From Paracoccus haematequi (lineage in GTDB: Bacteria > Pseudomonadota > Alphaproteobacteria > Rhodobacterales > Rhodobacteraceae): a DNA stretch of 64,000 nt. Each line of letters opens with the position of its first letter. Within the stretch, counting starts at the first letter, position 1. The notes beneath the pieces are model-generated. The model was not told the origin of the DNA and ran no database searches. It saw nothing but the letters and a program-made list of their open reading frames with translations. The stretch is from NCBI RefSeq assembly GCF_900631945.1, contig NZ_UZWE01000036.1, positions 1 to 64,000 on the forward strand, written 5' to 3'. This document shows, piece after piece, positions 6,973 through 14,023 of the stretch. The translations under genes were made by a program, and so were the position numbers.

Positions 6973-9450
6973 ATGAACGCAGCCGTAGGAGCAGACGAAC
7001 GCCTTGTGGTGATGTTGGAGGCGCGCGTTTCGGAGTTCGAGAAGCGGATGCGCCAGGCCGAGAACCGGGGCACCCGCACCTATCAGGGCCTGTCCCGTAA
7101 TTCCCGTTCGGCAACCCGGCAGATGGAGCAGGACATGATCCGCTCGACAAGCCGGATCAATCAGGCCCTGGCCTCGACCAGCAGCCAGATCGGCACGTTC
7201 AGCAAGGCCTTCGCGGGCGGCTTGATCGGCGGCGCGGCCACGGCAGCCTTCGCGGGCCTGACCAGCAACATCGGCGCCACCGTCAAGAGCATGGCCGAAC
7301 TGGGCAACGAGGCCAAGCGGGCGGGCCTCTCGACCGATGCCTTCCAGGAGTGGAAGTTCCTGGCCGATCAGAACCGCATCAGCGTCGATGCCCTGGTGGA
7401 CGGCTTCAAGGAACTGGCCCTGCGCGCGGATGAGTTCATCGTGACTGGCGTCGGCCCTGCCGCCGAGGCCTTCAACCGCCTGGGCCTGCGTGCCGATGAC
7501 CTGAAACGGAAACTCAAGGATCCCTCCGCCCTGATGCTGGAGATCCTTGGACGGCTGGAAGGCTTCGACAAGGCCGCGCAGATCAGGATCGCTGATGAAA
7601 TCTTCGGCGGCACAGGCGGCGAGCGCTTCGTGGAACTGCTGGGCCAAGGCCAGGGCGCACTACAGGACACGATCAACAAGGCCCATGAAACCGGCGCGGT
7701 GCTGGATGCCGAACTGATCGCCAAGGCTGACGAGATCGACCGGAAGTTCAGCCAACTGACCACAACCGCCGCGAACTTCGGCAAGGCCATGGTCGTGAAC
7801 CTCGTGGCAGCGGGTGCGGAACTGGCCGACCTGCGCGCCCGGCTGGACACCATCTTCGCCAATGAGGCCGAAGGCCGGGCGATCCTGGGCGATGAAGTCT
7901 ATGACGCCTTGGCGCAGAACCGCGACCTGGTGGAGCAGAACGAGGAGGCGCTTGCCCGCCTCGATGAACGCTATGCCACCCTGGCCGAGGAAGCGGACCG
8001 GGCAGGCGTGGCAATGATCGACGCCATCTCGCGCCTCGACAGCCTGGGGTATGACACGGCAGCCGATGCCCTGCGCGTGGCTTATGAGGAGATGCAGAAC
8101 CTTGTTCAGGCCTTCCGCGATGGGGAGATCAGCGGCGAAGACTTCACCGTCAAGCTGGGCGAGATCGAGGCGGCAGCCGTCGATGCCTTCGGCGCCCTGG
8201 AGGCAGGCGACCGCACCACCTTCGAAGGCGTCATTTCGCAGCTTGGCCGTCTGGGTGGCGTGATCGCCTCTGTCACCAGCCTTGCCAACAGCATGGGTGC
8301 AGCCATCGCCCGTGCGGCAGGCACGGCACCGGACCAGAAGGCCACGCAGGCCATGCGCGACCGGCACGCGGCGGAACAGGCTTCCATGGACAGCATGGAG
8401 GCGCAGCGCGAGGCCCTGGAAGGCTTCACGGCGGCCGAGGAGGCCCGCAATAGCGCATCGGCGGAACAGCTTGCCCTGCAACGCGAGATCGAGGCCGTCA
8501 GGCGGCGCGCAGGCGAGGCAGGAGCCTCGCTGACCGATCAGCAGGCCAATGACCTTGCCGCAGCCTCTCTGGCAGGCGCAGCGGGCCGCAGCGCCGCTGG
8601 CAAGGGCGGTGGTTCCAAAGGCCGAAAGAGCAGTGGCGCGGGAAAGGCAGCGGTCGATGAGTTCGCCAAGGAAGCGCAGGCCATCCGGGAAAGGACAGCA
8701 GCCTTGGAGGCCGAGGCGGCGGTCCTGGTCGCAGTGGCGGCATCCGGCAAGGAATACGGCGATGCCATGGAGTTCGCCCGCACGAAGGCCGAACTGCTGC
8801 ACGCGGCACAGCAGGCGGGCAAGCAGATCACCCCGGAACTGGAAGCCGAGATCGACAAGCTGGCCGATGCCTATGTGCAGGCCGGTCTGGAAGCCGAGGG
8901 TGCGGCCGAGAAGCTGGATGCCATCAAAGAGCGCAGCCAGGCGGGCAAGGATGCCCTGTCCGACATGTTCGGCTCTATCATCGACGGCTCGAAATCGGCA
9001 AAGCAGGCGGTGGCCGATCTGCTTCTGGAGATTGCCAAGACGCAGATGATCAAGGGCATCATGGGTCTGCCCGGCATGGGTGGCATTGCCTCCAGCATCG
9101 GCGGGCTGCTTGTCCCCGGCTTTGCCTCTGGTGGCGATCACATGGGCGGCTTGCGGATCGTGGGCGAGAAAGGCCCTGAACTGGAGGCCACCGGCCCGGC
9201 GCGCATCTGGAGCGCGGACCAGACCCGCAACCTTCTGGCGGGGCGGCAAGGCAGCAGTGCAATCGCCGACAAGGCGCAGAGCGTCGATGTGCATGTGACG
9301 GTCGGCGTCGATCCCAAGAGCGGCAACCTGACGGCCTTTGTCGATCAGCGTTCCATCCAGGTCGCGCGTCGGGTCCAGAAGGACACGCTCCGGCAGGCCG
9401 AGGACAACGCCTATCTGTGGAACAACCGGCACCAGATGAGGAGGGGCTGA
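6973..9450 (+). CDS. second phage tail tape measure protein
   Basis: An 825-residue, Ala/Glu/Lys-rich, mostly helical protein that differs from the tape measure at 1-1864. The N-terminus (MNAAVGADERLVVMLEARVS) leads into a coiled coil, followed by the hydrophobic segment FAGGLIGGAATAAFAGLTSNIG. Then come long helices with FDKAAQIRIADEIFGGTGGE, a Gly/Ser linker near residue 545, and a C-terminal part with MFGSIIDGSKSAKQAVADLL and LLVPGFASGGDHMGGLRIVG, phrases common in tape measure C-termini. It has its own GGAGG ribosome site and follows the large terminase by 9 bp. No portal, protease, capsid, tube or terminator gene intervenes. Confidence 0.88.
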   Translation: MNAAVGADERLVVMLEARVSEFEKRMRQAENRGTRTYQGLSRNSRSATRQMEQDMIRSTSRINQALASTSSQIGTFSKAFAGGLIGGAATAAFAGLTSNIGATVKSMAELGNEAKRAGLSTDAFQEWKFLADQNRISVDALVDGFKELALRADEFIVTGVGPAAEAFNRLGLRADDLKRKLKDPSALMLEILGRLEGFDKAAQIRIADEIFGGTGGERFVELLGQGQGALQDTINKAHETGAVLDAELIAKADEIDRKFSQLTTTAANFGKAMVVNLVAAGAELADLRARLDTIFANEAEGRAILGDEVYDALAQNRDLVEQNEEALARLDERYATLAEEADRAGVAMIDAISRLDSLGYDTAADALRVAYEEMQNLVQAFRDGEISGEDFTVKLGEIEAAAVDAFGALEAGDRTTFEGVISQLGRLGGVIASVTSLANSMGAAIARAAGTAPDQKATQAMRDRHAAEQASMDSMEAQREALEGFTAAEEARNSASAEQLALQREIEAVRRRAGEAGASLTDQQANDLAAASLAGAAGRSAAGKGGGSKGRKSSGAGKAAVDEFAKEAQAIRERTAALEAEAAVLVAVAASGKEYGDAMEFARTKAELLHAAQQAGKQITPELEAEIDKLADAYVQAGLEAEGAAEKLDAIKERSQAGKDALSDMFGSIIDGSKSAKQAVADLLLEIAKTQMIKGIMGLPGMGGIASSIGGLLVPGFASGGDHMGGLRIVGEKGPELEATGPARIWSADQTRNLLAGRQGSSAIADKAQSVDVHVTVGVDPKSGNLTAFVDQRSIQVARRVQKDTLRQAEDNAYLWNNRHQMRRG

Positions 9451-9806
9451 TGGATCGGCTCAAGAAGCAACTCTGCGCCGCCCTGAAATCTCGCCTGGCG
9501 GGCGACACCACGCCTTTGCCCGAGGCTGGCCTGCCGCTCTGGGAGGTCTTCGGTGCCTTGTCCCGTCAGCGCGGCTACAACCCCCACGGCCCGAACCCGA
9601 TCACCTGGGAGGCCGTGGCCGCATGGTCGCAGATGATGCGGGTGCCGCTGGAGCCGCGCCACGTGGACATCATCATGGCCTTGGATGGCGTCTGGATCGA
9701 GGATGCATATCGCACTGACAAGCAGGCACCCGAGGGCGTGAAGACCCTGCCGCCCATGTCGCAGCACCCGATCAATGCGGGGCTTCTGGACGCGATGCTG
9801 GGATGA
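9450..9806 (+). CDS. phage tail assembly chaperone-like protein
   Basis: A 118-residue protein (MDRLKKQLCAALKSRLAG) whose ATG overlaps the tape measure stop (TGATG). The middle reads GLPLWEVFGALSRQRGYNPH then NPITWEAVAAWSQMMRVPLE and VDIIMALDGVWIEDAYR. This layout (hydrophobic helix, R-x-x-G-P-x-P-I-x-W, then a final D-x-x-W/Y motif) resembles small phage tail assembly chaperones. Its place after rather than before the tape measure gene is uncommon. It ends in an ATGA overlap with the next gene, so translation is coupled along the operon. Function is inferred from the pattern and the neighbours. Confidence 0.6.
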   Translation: MDRLKKQLCAALKSRLAGDTTPLPEAGLPLWEVFGALSRQRGYNPHGPNPITWEAVAAWSQMMRVPLEPRHVDIIMALDGVWIEDAYRTDKQAPEGVKTLPPMSQHPINAGLLDAMLG

Positions 9807-10327
9807 AACATCATCGGTTCGACAGCAAAGCATGGGAACGCAAGCGGGCACGCGACGAACAAGACGCCCGGCGCGGCAAGCTGGGGAAAGGACGGTTCGA
9901 TGCGCTGGTGGTCCGGCTTGTGGGGGTAATCAAGCTGGCATTCGAGGCGGGTGACACTGGTTCGATGTTTGGACTGGAGGGACCGCTGCGCCACGGTATC
10001 CGCTCCGATCTCTGCCTGCAGGGGTGGCGTTGGCAAGCCGCCGATGACATGGCACGCGAACTGCTGGCTGATGCATTCAGAATGGCACGGGCGATCCGAC
10101 CAGGTTGGGACGAGGGACAGCCTGACTGGACCATTCATGCAGGCACCCTGATCGAGCGCACCCTTTGTGTGAGATGTAAAGCTCCGCTTCCCGAACGCCA
10201 CTTCAAGTTCTGCAGCGACCTCTGCGCGAGCGCGCATTTTCATATGATGGCAGATCGTAAGCAGGCATCTGAAGACAGCGCTTATGACAAGGTAGTCAAA
10301 TTCAATGGTCGAAAATACGCCGCTTGA
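9803..10327 (+). CDS. zinc-ribbon protein of unknown function (phage operon)
   Basis: A 174-residue protein I do not recognise. The N-terminus is highly charged (MKHHRFDSKAWERKRARDEQ), the middle is an alpha-helical segment with WQAADDMARELLADAFRMAR, and the C-terminal third holds one zinc-binding unit, CVRCKAPLPERHFKFCSDLC, a CxxC / CxxxC treble-clef-like ribbon. The same ribbon type occurs four times in the next protein. Start overlaps the upstream stop (ATGA) and the 3' end overlaps the next gene by 23 bp, so both Cys-rich proteins are probably made together. A nucleic-acid-binding role is plausible but unproven. Confidence 0.7.
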   Translation: MKHHRFDSKAWERKRARDEQDARRGKLGKGRFDALVVRLVGVIKLAFEAGDTGSMFGLEGPLRHGIRSDLCLQGWRWQAADDMARELLADAFRMARAIRPGWDEGQPDWTIHAGTLIERTLCVRCKAPLPERHFKFCSDLCASAHFHMMADRKQASEDSAYDKVVKFNGRKYAA

Positions 10328-10856
10328 TTGGGAGAACAGATGTGTTCAGTGCGGCACAATCTTGCCGGAGGGTGTTCGCATCACGCGGGAGTTCTGCAGC
10401 CGGAAGTGCTACAATGAACATTACCATTCTCTAGAAAAGATCGCACGACTTGAGGCGAAGGCAACGCGACCGGAATGTGCCCACTGCGGCAAGGCGGTTG
10501 CGCCGTCACGATTTGCCCATGCCATCTACTGCAGCGTGACGTGCAACAATCGCGCCCGCCGGCATCCAAAGGTTTGCCTGCACTGCCGGAAAGAGTTTAT
10601 GGCCCGCAGGCAAGACTGTCAGTATTGCAGTCAAGCCTGCGTCGATCATGGCGTGCGTATCAAGCATCCGCCGATAGCGTGTGAGTGGTGCAGCAAGATC
10701 ATTGAACGGCCGCACATGTCCAGGAAGCGGTTTTGCTCTCACCGGTGTTCAGGCAAGGCCGGAATGGATGTCAGGCTAACCGCGCGTGGACGACCCCCTC
10801 TCCTTAGCCCTGTGCGCCTCGATGCCCTGCTGGAGCGGGTGACGAGGGCGGGGTAG
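10305..10856 (+). CDS. protein with four tandem zinc ribbons, unknown function
   Basis: A 183-residue protein made almost entirely of four CxxC...CxxxC units: CVQC...FCSRKC, CAHC...YCSVTC, CLHC...YCSQAC and CEWC...FCSHRC, spaced by roughly 20-25 residues, then a basic tail (VRLTARGRPPLLSPVRLDAL). Several units share the [FY]CS..C phrase, so they look like tandem copies of one fold and match the single ribbon in the preceding protein. No nuclease or catalytic motif is visible. It is the last gene of the terminase/tape-measure operon and overlaps its neighbour by 23 bp. Candidate roles are nucleic-acid binding or regulation; the family is not known to me. Confidence 0.7.
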   Translation: MVENTPLDWENRCVQCGTILPEGVRITREFCSRKCYNEHYHSLEKIARLEAKATRPECAHCGKAVAPSRFAHAIYCSVTCNNRARRHPKVCLHCRKEFMARRQDCQYCSQACVDHGVRIKHPPIACEWCSKIIERPHMSRKRFCSHRCSGKAGMDVRLTARGRPPLLSPVRLDALLERVTRAG

Positions 10857-10858
10857 GT

Positions 10859-11143
10859 TTATCGTGCGGGGACGATAAAACGATCAAGTGCCTCTGCCAC
10901 CAGCGCGTCAAAGCTTCGTCCAGTGCGCCAGTGTTCAGCCGCCACGAACAGAAGCCGCTGATGATAGGTTATGTTCGGCTCTCGATACACGCGATCAGGA
11001 AATTGGCGCCGGTAGCTGATGGCGTCAGGGAAGGTTTCATCGTCGCCTTGATGGAGTGCGCGCAACAGGCGCAAATCCATTCCTTCGGCATCAAGATACT
11101 CAAGAGCCTTGACCAGCTTGCCAGCGTCTTGTTCCGGTCTCAT
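10859..11143 (-). CDS. 94-residue partner of a ribbon-helix-helix gene, unknown
   Basis: A 94-residue acidic/aromatic protein (MRPEQDAGKLVKALEYLDAE) with the central stretch FPDRVYREPNITYHQRLLFVAAEHWRTG and C-terminus LVAEALDRFIVPAR. I recognise no toxin fold. Its ATG overlaps the stop of the upstream ribbon-helix-helix gene in an ATGA, so the two are translated together from one message. A small DNA-binding protein first and a coupled small partner second is the layout of many toxin-antitoxin pairs, which makes a TA-like role possible but unproven. It is convergent with the zinc-ribbon operon and ends 2 bp from it. Confidence 0.6.
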   Translation of the reverse strand: MRPEQDAGKLVKALEYLDAEGMDLRLLRALHQGDDETFPDAISYRRQFPDRVYREPNITYHQRLLFVAAEHWRTGRSFDALVAEALDRFIVPAR

Positions 11144-11301
11144 TCGGGTGTCCCTGGCAAATGCCCCCGCTCTTTCAACCAGTCCCGCAGGATGATCGTG
11201 ATTAGCGAAGACAGCGAACGATCATCTGCCTTGGCGGCAGCCTCCAGCGCCGCCTTGATCTCAGCGTCGATCCGGAACCCAATAGGGGCGCCCTTAGCCA
11301 T
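11140..11301 (-). CDS. ribbon-helix-helix (Arc/CopG-like) regulator
   Basis: A 53-residue protein, MAKGAPIGFRIDAEIKAALE..., with the strand-helix-helix pattern of Arc/CopG repressors: a short strand GAPIGFRI, helix DAEIKAALEAAAKAD, then SLSSLITIILRDWLKERG. It would bind DNA as a dimer. ATG 11301 is chosen because GGAG lies 9 bp upstream; ATG 11319 is an in-frame alternative. A perfect 12-bp inverted repeat sits directly before the start (see separate entry) and probably serves autoregulation. The stop overlaps the start of the 94-residue gene. Confidence 0.75.
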   Translation of the reverse strand: MAKGAPIGFRIDAEIKAALEAAAKADDRSLSSLITIILRDWLKERGHLPGTPE

Positions 11302-11349
11302 TACTACAATCTCCAACATTATTGTTGCGTCATGTTTGAGATTGTAGTA
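11302..11349. promoter_or_regulatory. 12-bp perfect inverted repeat covering the RBS of the RHH gene
   Basis: TACTACAATCTC at 11302-11313 and GAGATTGTAGTA at 11338-11349 are exact reverse complements separated by 24 bp. In the minus-strand transcript the downstream arm includes the GGAG ribosome site of the ribbon-helix-helix gene and ends at its ATG. It can act as a DNA operator or as an RNA hairpin that hides the ribosome site. Confidence 0.65.
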
Positions 11350-11427
11350 GAAAGTAGCAGGCCAAGCAAGAACTCTCACCCTCTCGCTTGGCCCTAATCG
11401 AAACCCGATCTTAGAAGGAGATCGAGC

Positions 11428-11748
11428 ATGGCTGTGAATTGCCATAACACCCCCGGCATGCTTGGGGAAACGCAATCTGAATTCCCGATCATCGATAACC
11501 TGATCAAGGTCGATGACCCTGCACAGTGGGCCGAACAACTCGCCTATCATGTGGAGGCGATGATCCTGACAGCAAGGCTGGCGCTGGACAACGATACCAG
11601 CGGCGACATCATGACAGCCGGACGCCTCGATGCTGTGGAGCGCACTTTGAACGTGGCAGGCGCATTGATGGCTGTTGTTACCAACGGCACCGAATTGCTG
11701 TCTCGGCGCCAGAAGGCAGGGATCTGGCGCAAGGGGGACGCAGCATGA
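11428..11748 (+). CDS. small hypothetical protein, first of three coupled ORFs
   Basis: A 106-residue protein (MAVNCHNTPGMLGETQSEFP) with a predicted helical middle WAEQLAYHVEAMILTARLAL and VERTLNVAGALMAVV. A clear ribosome site AGAAGGAGA lies 7 bp upstream of ATG. It is divergent from the ribbon-helix-helix gene and starts a run of three short genes joined by ATGA overlaps. No recognised domain. Typical of small accessory genes at a prophage edge. Confidence 0.65.
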   Translation: MAVNCHNTPGMLGETQSEFPIIDNLIKVDDPAQWAEQLAYHVEAMILTARLALDNDTSGDIMTAGRLDAVERTLNVAGALMAVVTNGTELLSRRQKAGIWRKGDAA

Positions 11749-11954
11749 GCCGCAAGCCGATCCACATGGTGAACGATGGTTCTGACAAGATCGACGAGGC
11801 CCTGTCCTTCCTCGATCTGATCTACCTGGCTGGGCTGAACGACAAGGAGACCGCCTGCTTCTCGGTCGGTGCGCAGCAGGTTGTCGATCTGCTACGCGAG
11901 GCGAAGATGCAGTTGGACAATGCAGCAACCATTCTTCGGGAGGGCACGGCATGA
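11745..11954 (+). CDS. small hypothetical protein, second of three coupled ORFs
   Basis: A 69-residue protein (MSRKPIHMVNDGSDKIDEAL) with helices SFLDLIYLAGLN and VGAQQVVDLLREAKMQLDNA. Its ATG overlaps the previous stop (ATGA) and its stop overlaps the next start in the same way. No domain recognised; the hydrophobic/acidic helices suggest a small protein-interaction module. Confidence 0.6.
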   Translation: MSRKPIHMVNDGSDKIDEALSFLDLIYLAGLNDKETACFSVGAQQVVDLLREAKMQLDNAATILREGTA

Positions 11955-12148
11955 GAACCGCCGAGGAACTGCAGGACGAGGTTATCCGTCTAGACGGCCA
12001 GTTGGCGGAGTGCCGCAATCTGGTGAGCGCCCTTTTCCTCCTGGTCGATGATCTGGCGACAACCTCGATGGAAGACCACGGGGCAACCCTGCGTGACGGC
12101 ATTGTGGGTGTGACCTGGGCGCTTCGGCGCGAAGTGGGCATGCAGTGA
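11951..12148 (+). CDS. small hypothetical protein, third of three coupled ORFs
   Basis: A 65-residue protein (MRTAEELQDEVIRLDGQLAE) beginning with a likely coiled coil, followed by LVSALFLLVDDLATTSMEDHG. The ATG overlaps the previous stop. It is the last gene before tRNA-Ser; a short GC hairpin (12160-12177) follows. No known family recognised. Confidence 0.6.
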   Translation: MRTAEELQDEVIRLDGQLAECRNLVSALFLLVDDLATTSMEDHGATLRDGIVGVTWALRREVGMQ

Positions 12149-12156
12149 TGATGTGG

Positions 12157-12181
12157 CAAGCCCGGCTTCGGTCGGGCGTTG
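12157..12181 (+). terminator. possible terminator hairpin after the small-ORF run
   Basis: GCCCG and CGGGC flank an 8-nt loop, and outer GCAA/TTGC bases extend the stem. The T tract is only GTTGCTT, so this is a weak terminator candidate. Confidence 0.35.
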
Positions 12182-12292
12182 CTTCCCGCAAGTTCCCGCA
12201 GCTTCCGCTTCCAATTGGGGGAAATGCTGGTGGAACGATGCTCCATCATCTGGAACATGTGTTAATGAAAACAACGGCTTACGTAAAAAGAT

Positions 12293-12382
12293 TGGCGGAG
12301 CAGGTGGGATTCGAACCCACGGAACCTTCTCAAGTTCGGCCGCTTTCAAGGCGGCAGCGATAAACCGCTCTGCCACTGCTCC
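12293..12382 (-). tRNA. tRNA-Ser (anticodon UGA)
   Basis: A 90-nt tRNA with encoded CCA. The acceptor GGAGCAG pairs with CTGCTCC. The anticodon loop is CTTGAAA with TGA at the centre between stem arms CCGC/GCGG, and a long variable arm follows (GCCGAACTTGAGAAGGTTC), the hallmark of serine tRNAs. The T arm is GTGGGTTCGAATCCCAC. Its 3' end faces the phage-like genes, so it is a plausible integration site for them. Confidence 0.95.
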
Positions 12383-12676
12383 AATGTACTCTCTACCTAG
12401 CCGTCCTTTGAGGATTTTCCAAGTCCCTGAGAGAAATCCTATCATAATTTCCGCGGTGAATTTTACCGTGACATGCGCGGCGCGGGGAACTGTCTGCGGT
12501 TGATAGCCTCCATAGGCATCCTTCCATTCCCAAGAAAGGATCGCACCATCAAACCAGGGGATCAAACACCTTATGTGTCCCGACCTTGCTATAACTGCCC
12601 ATCACCGATCCCGGCCAGGACCGGTAATGGGGTGGGATACAGCGCCAAACACCTTGTGGCTTGACCACGTCCCGTA
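12383..12676. other. intergenic DNA between tRNA-Ser and IS5 fragment
   Basis: About 294 bp without a convincing gene. A minus-strand frame reads MIPWFDGAILSWEWKDAYGG... and runs into the tRNA, but it has no ribosome site or recognised family. It likely contains the tRNA-Ser promoter plus debris from the neighbouring insertion sequences. Confidence 0.5.
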
Positions 12677-13215
12677 GGGTCAGGACTCGTTCTCGGATCA
12701 TAACCAGAACATGACGGTTGCGGCGAGGGCGACGGCGGAGAGGAAGACTTTCGGGCATCTATCGTAGCGGGTTGCGACCCTGCGCCAGTCCTTCAGACGT
12801 CCGAACATGATTTCGATCCGGTTGCGGCGTTTGTAGCGGCGCTTGTCGTACTTGATGGGCTTGCCGCGCGACTTCCGGCCCGGAATGCAGGGCTTTATCC
12901 CCTTGTCTTTCAATGCTTCTCTGAACCAGTCGGCGTCATATCCCCGGTCAGCGAGCAGCCAATCTGCCTTTGGCAAGCTGCTCAGCAGCGCCGCCGCGCC
13001 GGTGTAGTCACTGACTTGGCCAGCAGTCATGAAGAACCGGATCGGGCGACCATCGGCGTCGGTGACGGCGTGCAACTTGGTGTTCATGCCGCCCTTAGTC
13101 CGACCGATCAGACGCCCCCTTTGGTCGCCAGGTCCCCCTTTTTCGACCGCAGGCTGGTCGCCGTGCGGTGCGCCTTGAGGTAGGTCGCGTCGATCATCAC
13201 CGTCTTCGGGGTGGC
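12677..13215 (-). mobile_element. IS5-family (IS427-type) fragment, copy A
   Basis: The 3' part of an IS5-family element. The minus-strand transposase segment (stop at 12698) reads GRLIGRTKGGMNTKLHAVTD, LLADRGYDADWFREAL and the C-terminal DDE glutamate region RRYKRRNRIEIMFGRLKDWR. Upstream the frame MIDATYLKAHRTATSLRSKK continues in another register across the A-rich run CGAAAAAGGG, the expected frameshift site of this group. The first third of the transposase is missing: at about 13215 the sequence switches to an IS481-type gene. The terminal bases TAGGGTCAGGACTCG recur at the second copy near 44797. Not an intact element. Confidence 0.85.
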
Positions 13216-13400
13216 AGAGGCAGTCGTCCAGCGGTAGTAGCGTGTGGCGCCTGAACGCCACGACCATTGCTTCTTCCTCCTCATTCAGCACCGTTGAACG
13301 AGGCTCCTTGGGCCCGGTCTTCAGATCCTCCACTGTGGCCCGCTTGCGCCATTTTGACGCGGTCTTGGGGTTGATGCCCAGCTCCCGGCTCAGTGACGCG
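13216..13400 (-). mobile_element. IS481-family transposase N-terminal fragment
   Basis: Minus-strand sequence for the helix-turn-helix end of an IS481 transposase: SLSRELGINPKTASKWRKRA, then TGPKEPRSTVLNEEEEAM and FRRHTLLPLDDCL. It is joined at its 3' side to the IS5 fragment (after DDCL) and at its 5' side to a phage portal remnant at about 13400. The catalytic DDE part is absent. It differs in sequence from the IS481 fragment near 45260, so it is a separate element. Confidence 0.8.
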
Positions 13401-14021
13401 GTTGATGTAGCTTTCCCGCGCCGCCGTGATTTCGGCGGTATAGCCCGAGCCGCTGGTGCGGGTTTCAGGGGTATCGGTTGAAGCGCACCCTTTTGCCGGA
13501 ACAGGTCGATTAGCTCCATGCCATGCGTTCCGAAACGGCCGCAGCAGGTCCGCCGCGCCGCTGTTCTGCAAGGCCCGCCCAGGATGTGCTGGGTTGACCT
13601 CGATGCTTTCCTGAACCTGTCCGATGTTCAGCGAAGAGGACGACGCACCGGGGGCAATGTCGGCGACGGCCGCCATGTATTCCGCCAGCCCCCGCACAGC
13701 CTCAAGGACGGCCGCCAGTCGCCACAGTCCACCGTTGCCATGATCCGGTGCGGCCCGCTGCCTGGCAGGTCATAGCCGCCCCAAGGCGAGGCGCCGGGCG
13801 TGATGTCCGGCCAAGCCCCATTGTCCCAGACCTCGACCAGTTCCAGCGTCGCGGGCGCCAGCGGCGTTTGCCAATCGTCGTCCCCCTCGGCCAAAAGAGC
13901 AGCTCCAAGCCGCGACAAGTCCAGGGTGGGGAAGCTCCTGCTCCTGGGCACGTCTTTCCTGCAAAAGAACTTTCCCGCGAACAGGCCCCCGATGCACCTG
14001 TCTTCGGTGGAAAATCCGGGC
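13401..14021 (-). pseudogene. remnant of phage head-tail connector and portal N-terminus
   Basis: Minus-strand phage debris. The first part reads LSRLGAALLAEGDDDWQTPL, WDNGAWPDITPGASPWGGYD and, after a frameshift, AEYMAAVADIAPGASSSSLN and RALQNSGAADLLRPFRNAW, resembling the connector gene that precedes portal genes in rhodobacterial prophages. A portal-like start follows (MELIDLFRQKG ... RTSGSGYTAEITAARESYI), also frameshifted, and is cut by the IS481 fragment. Orientation and phage type fit the tail module at 1-5168, so both may derive from one prophage. Family assignment is from memory of such prophages and should be checked. Confidence 0.55.
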
Positions 14022-14023
14022 TA

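Noticed and set aside
12698..13519. One continuous 273-codon transposase
   Set aside because: It is a chance fusion of IS481 N-terminal and IS5 C-terminal sequence plus phage portal sequence; neither enzyme is complete.
1..14021. Gene transfer agent cluster
   Set aside because: The two tape measures, missing capsid genes, TA module and IS elements do not match the compact, conserved GTA order; these are prophage remnants.
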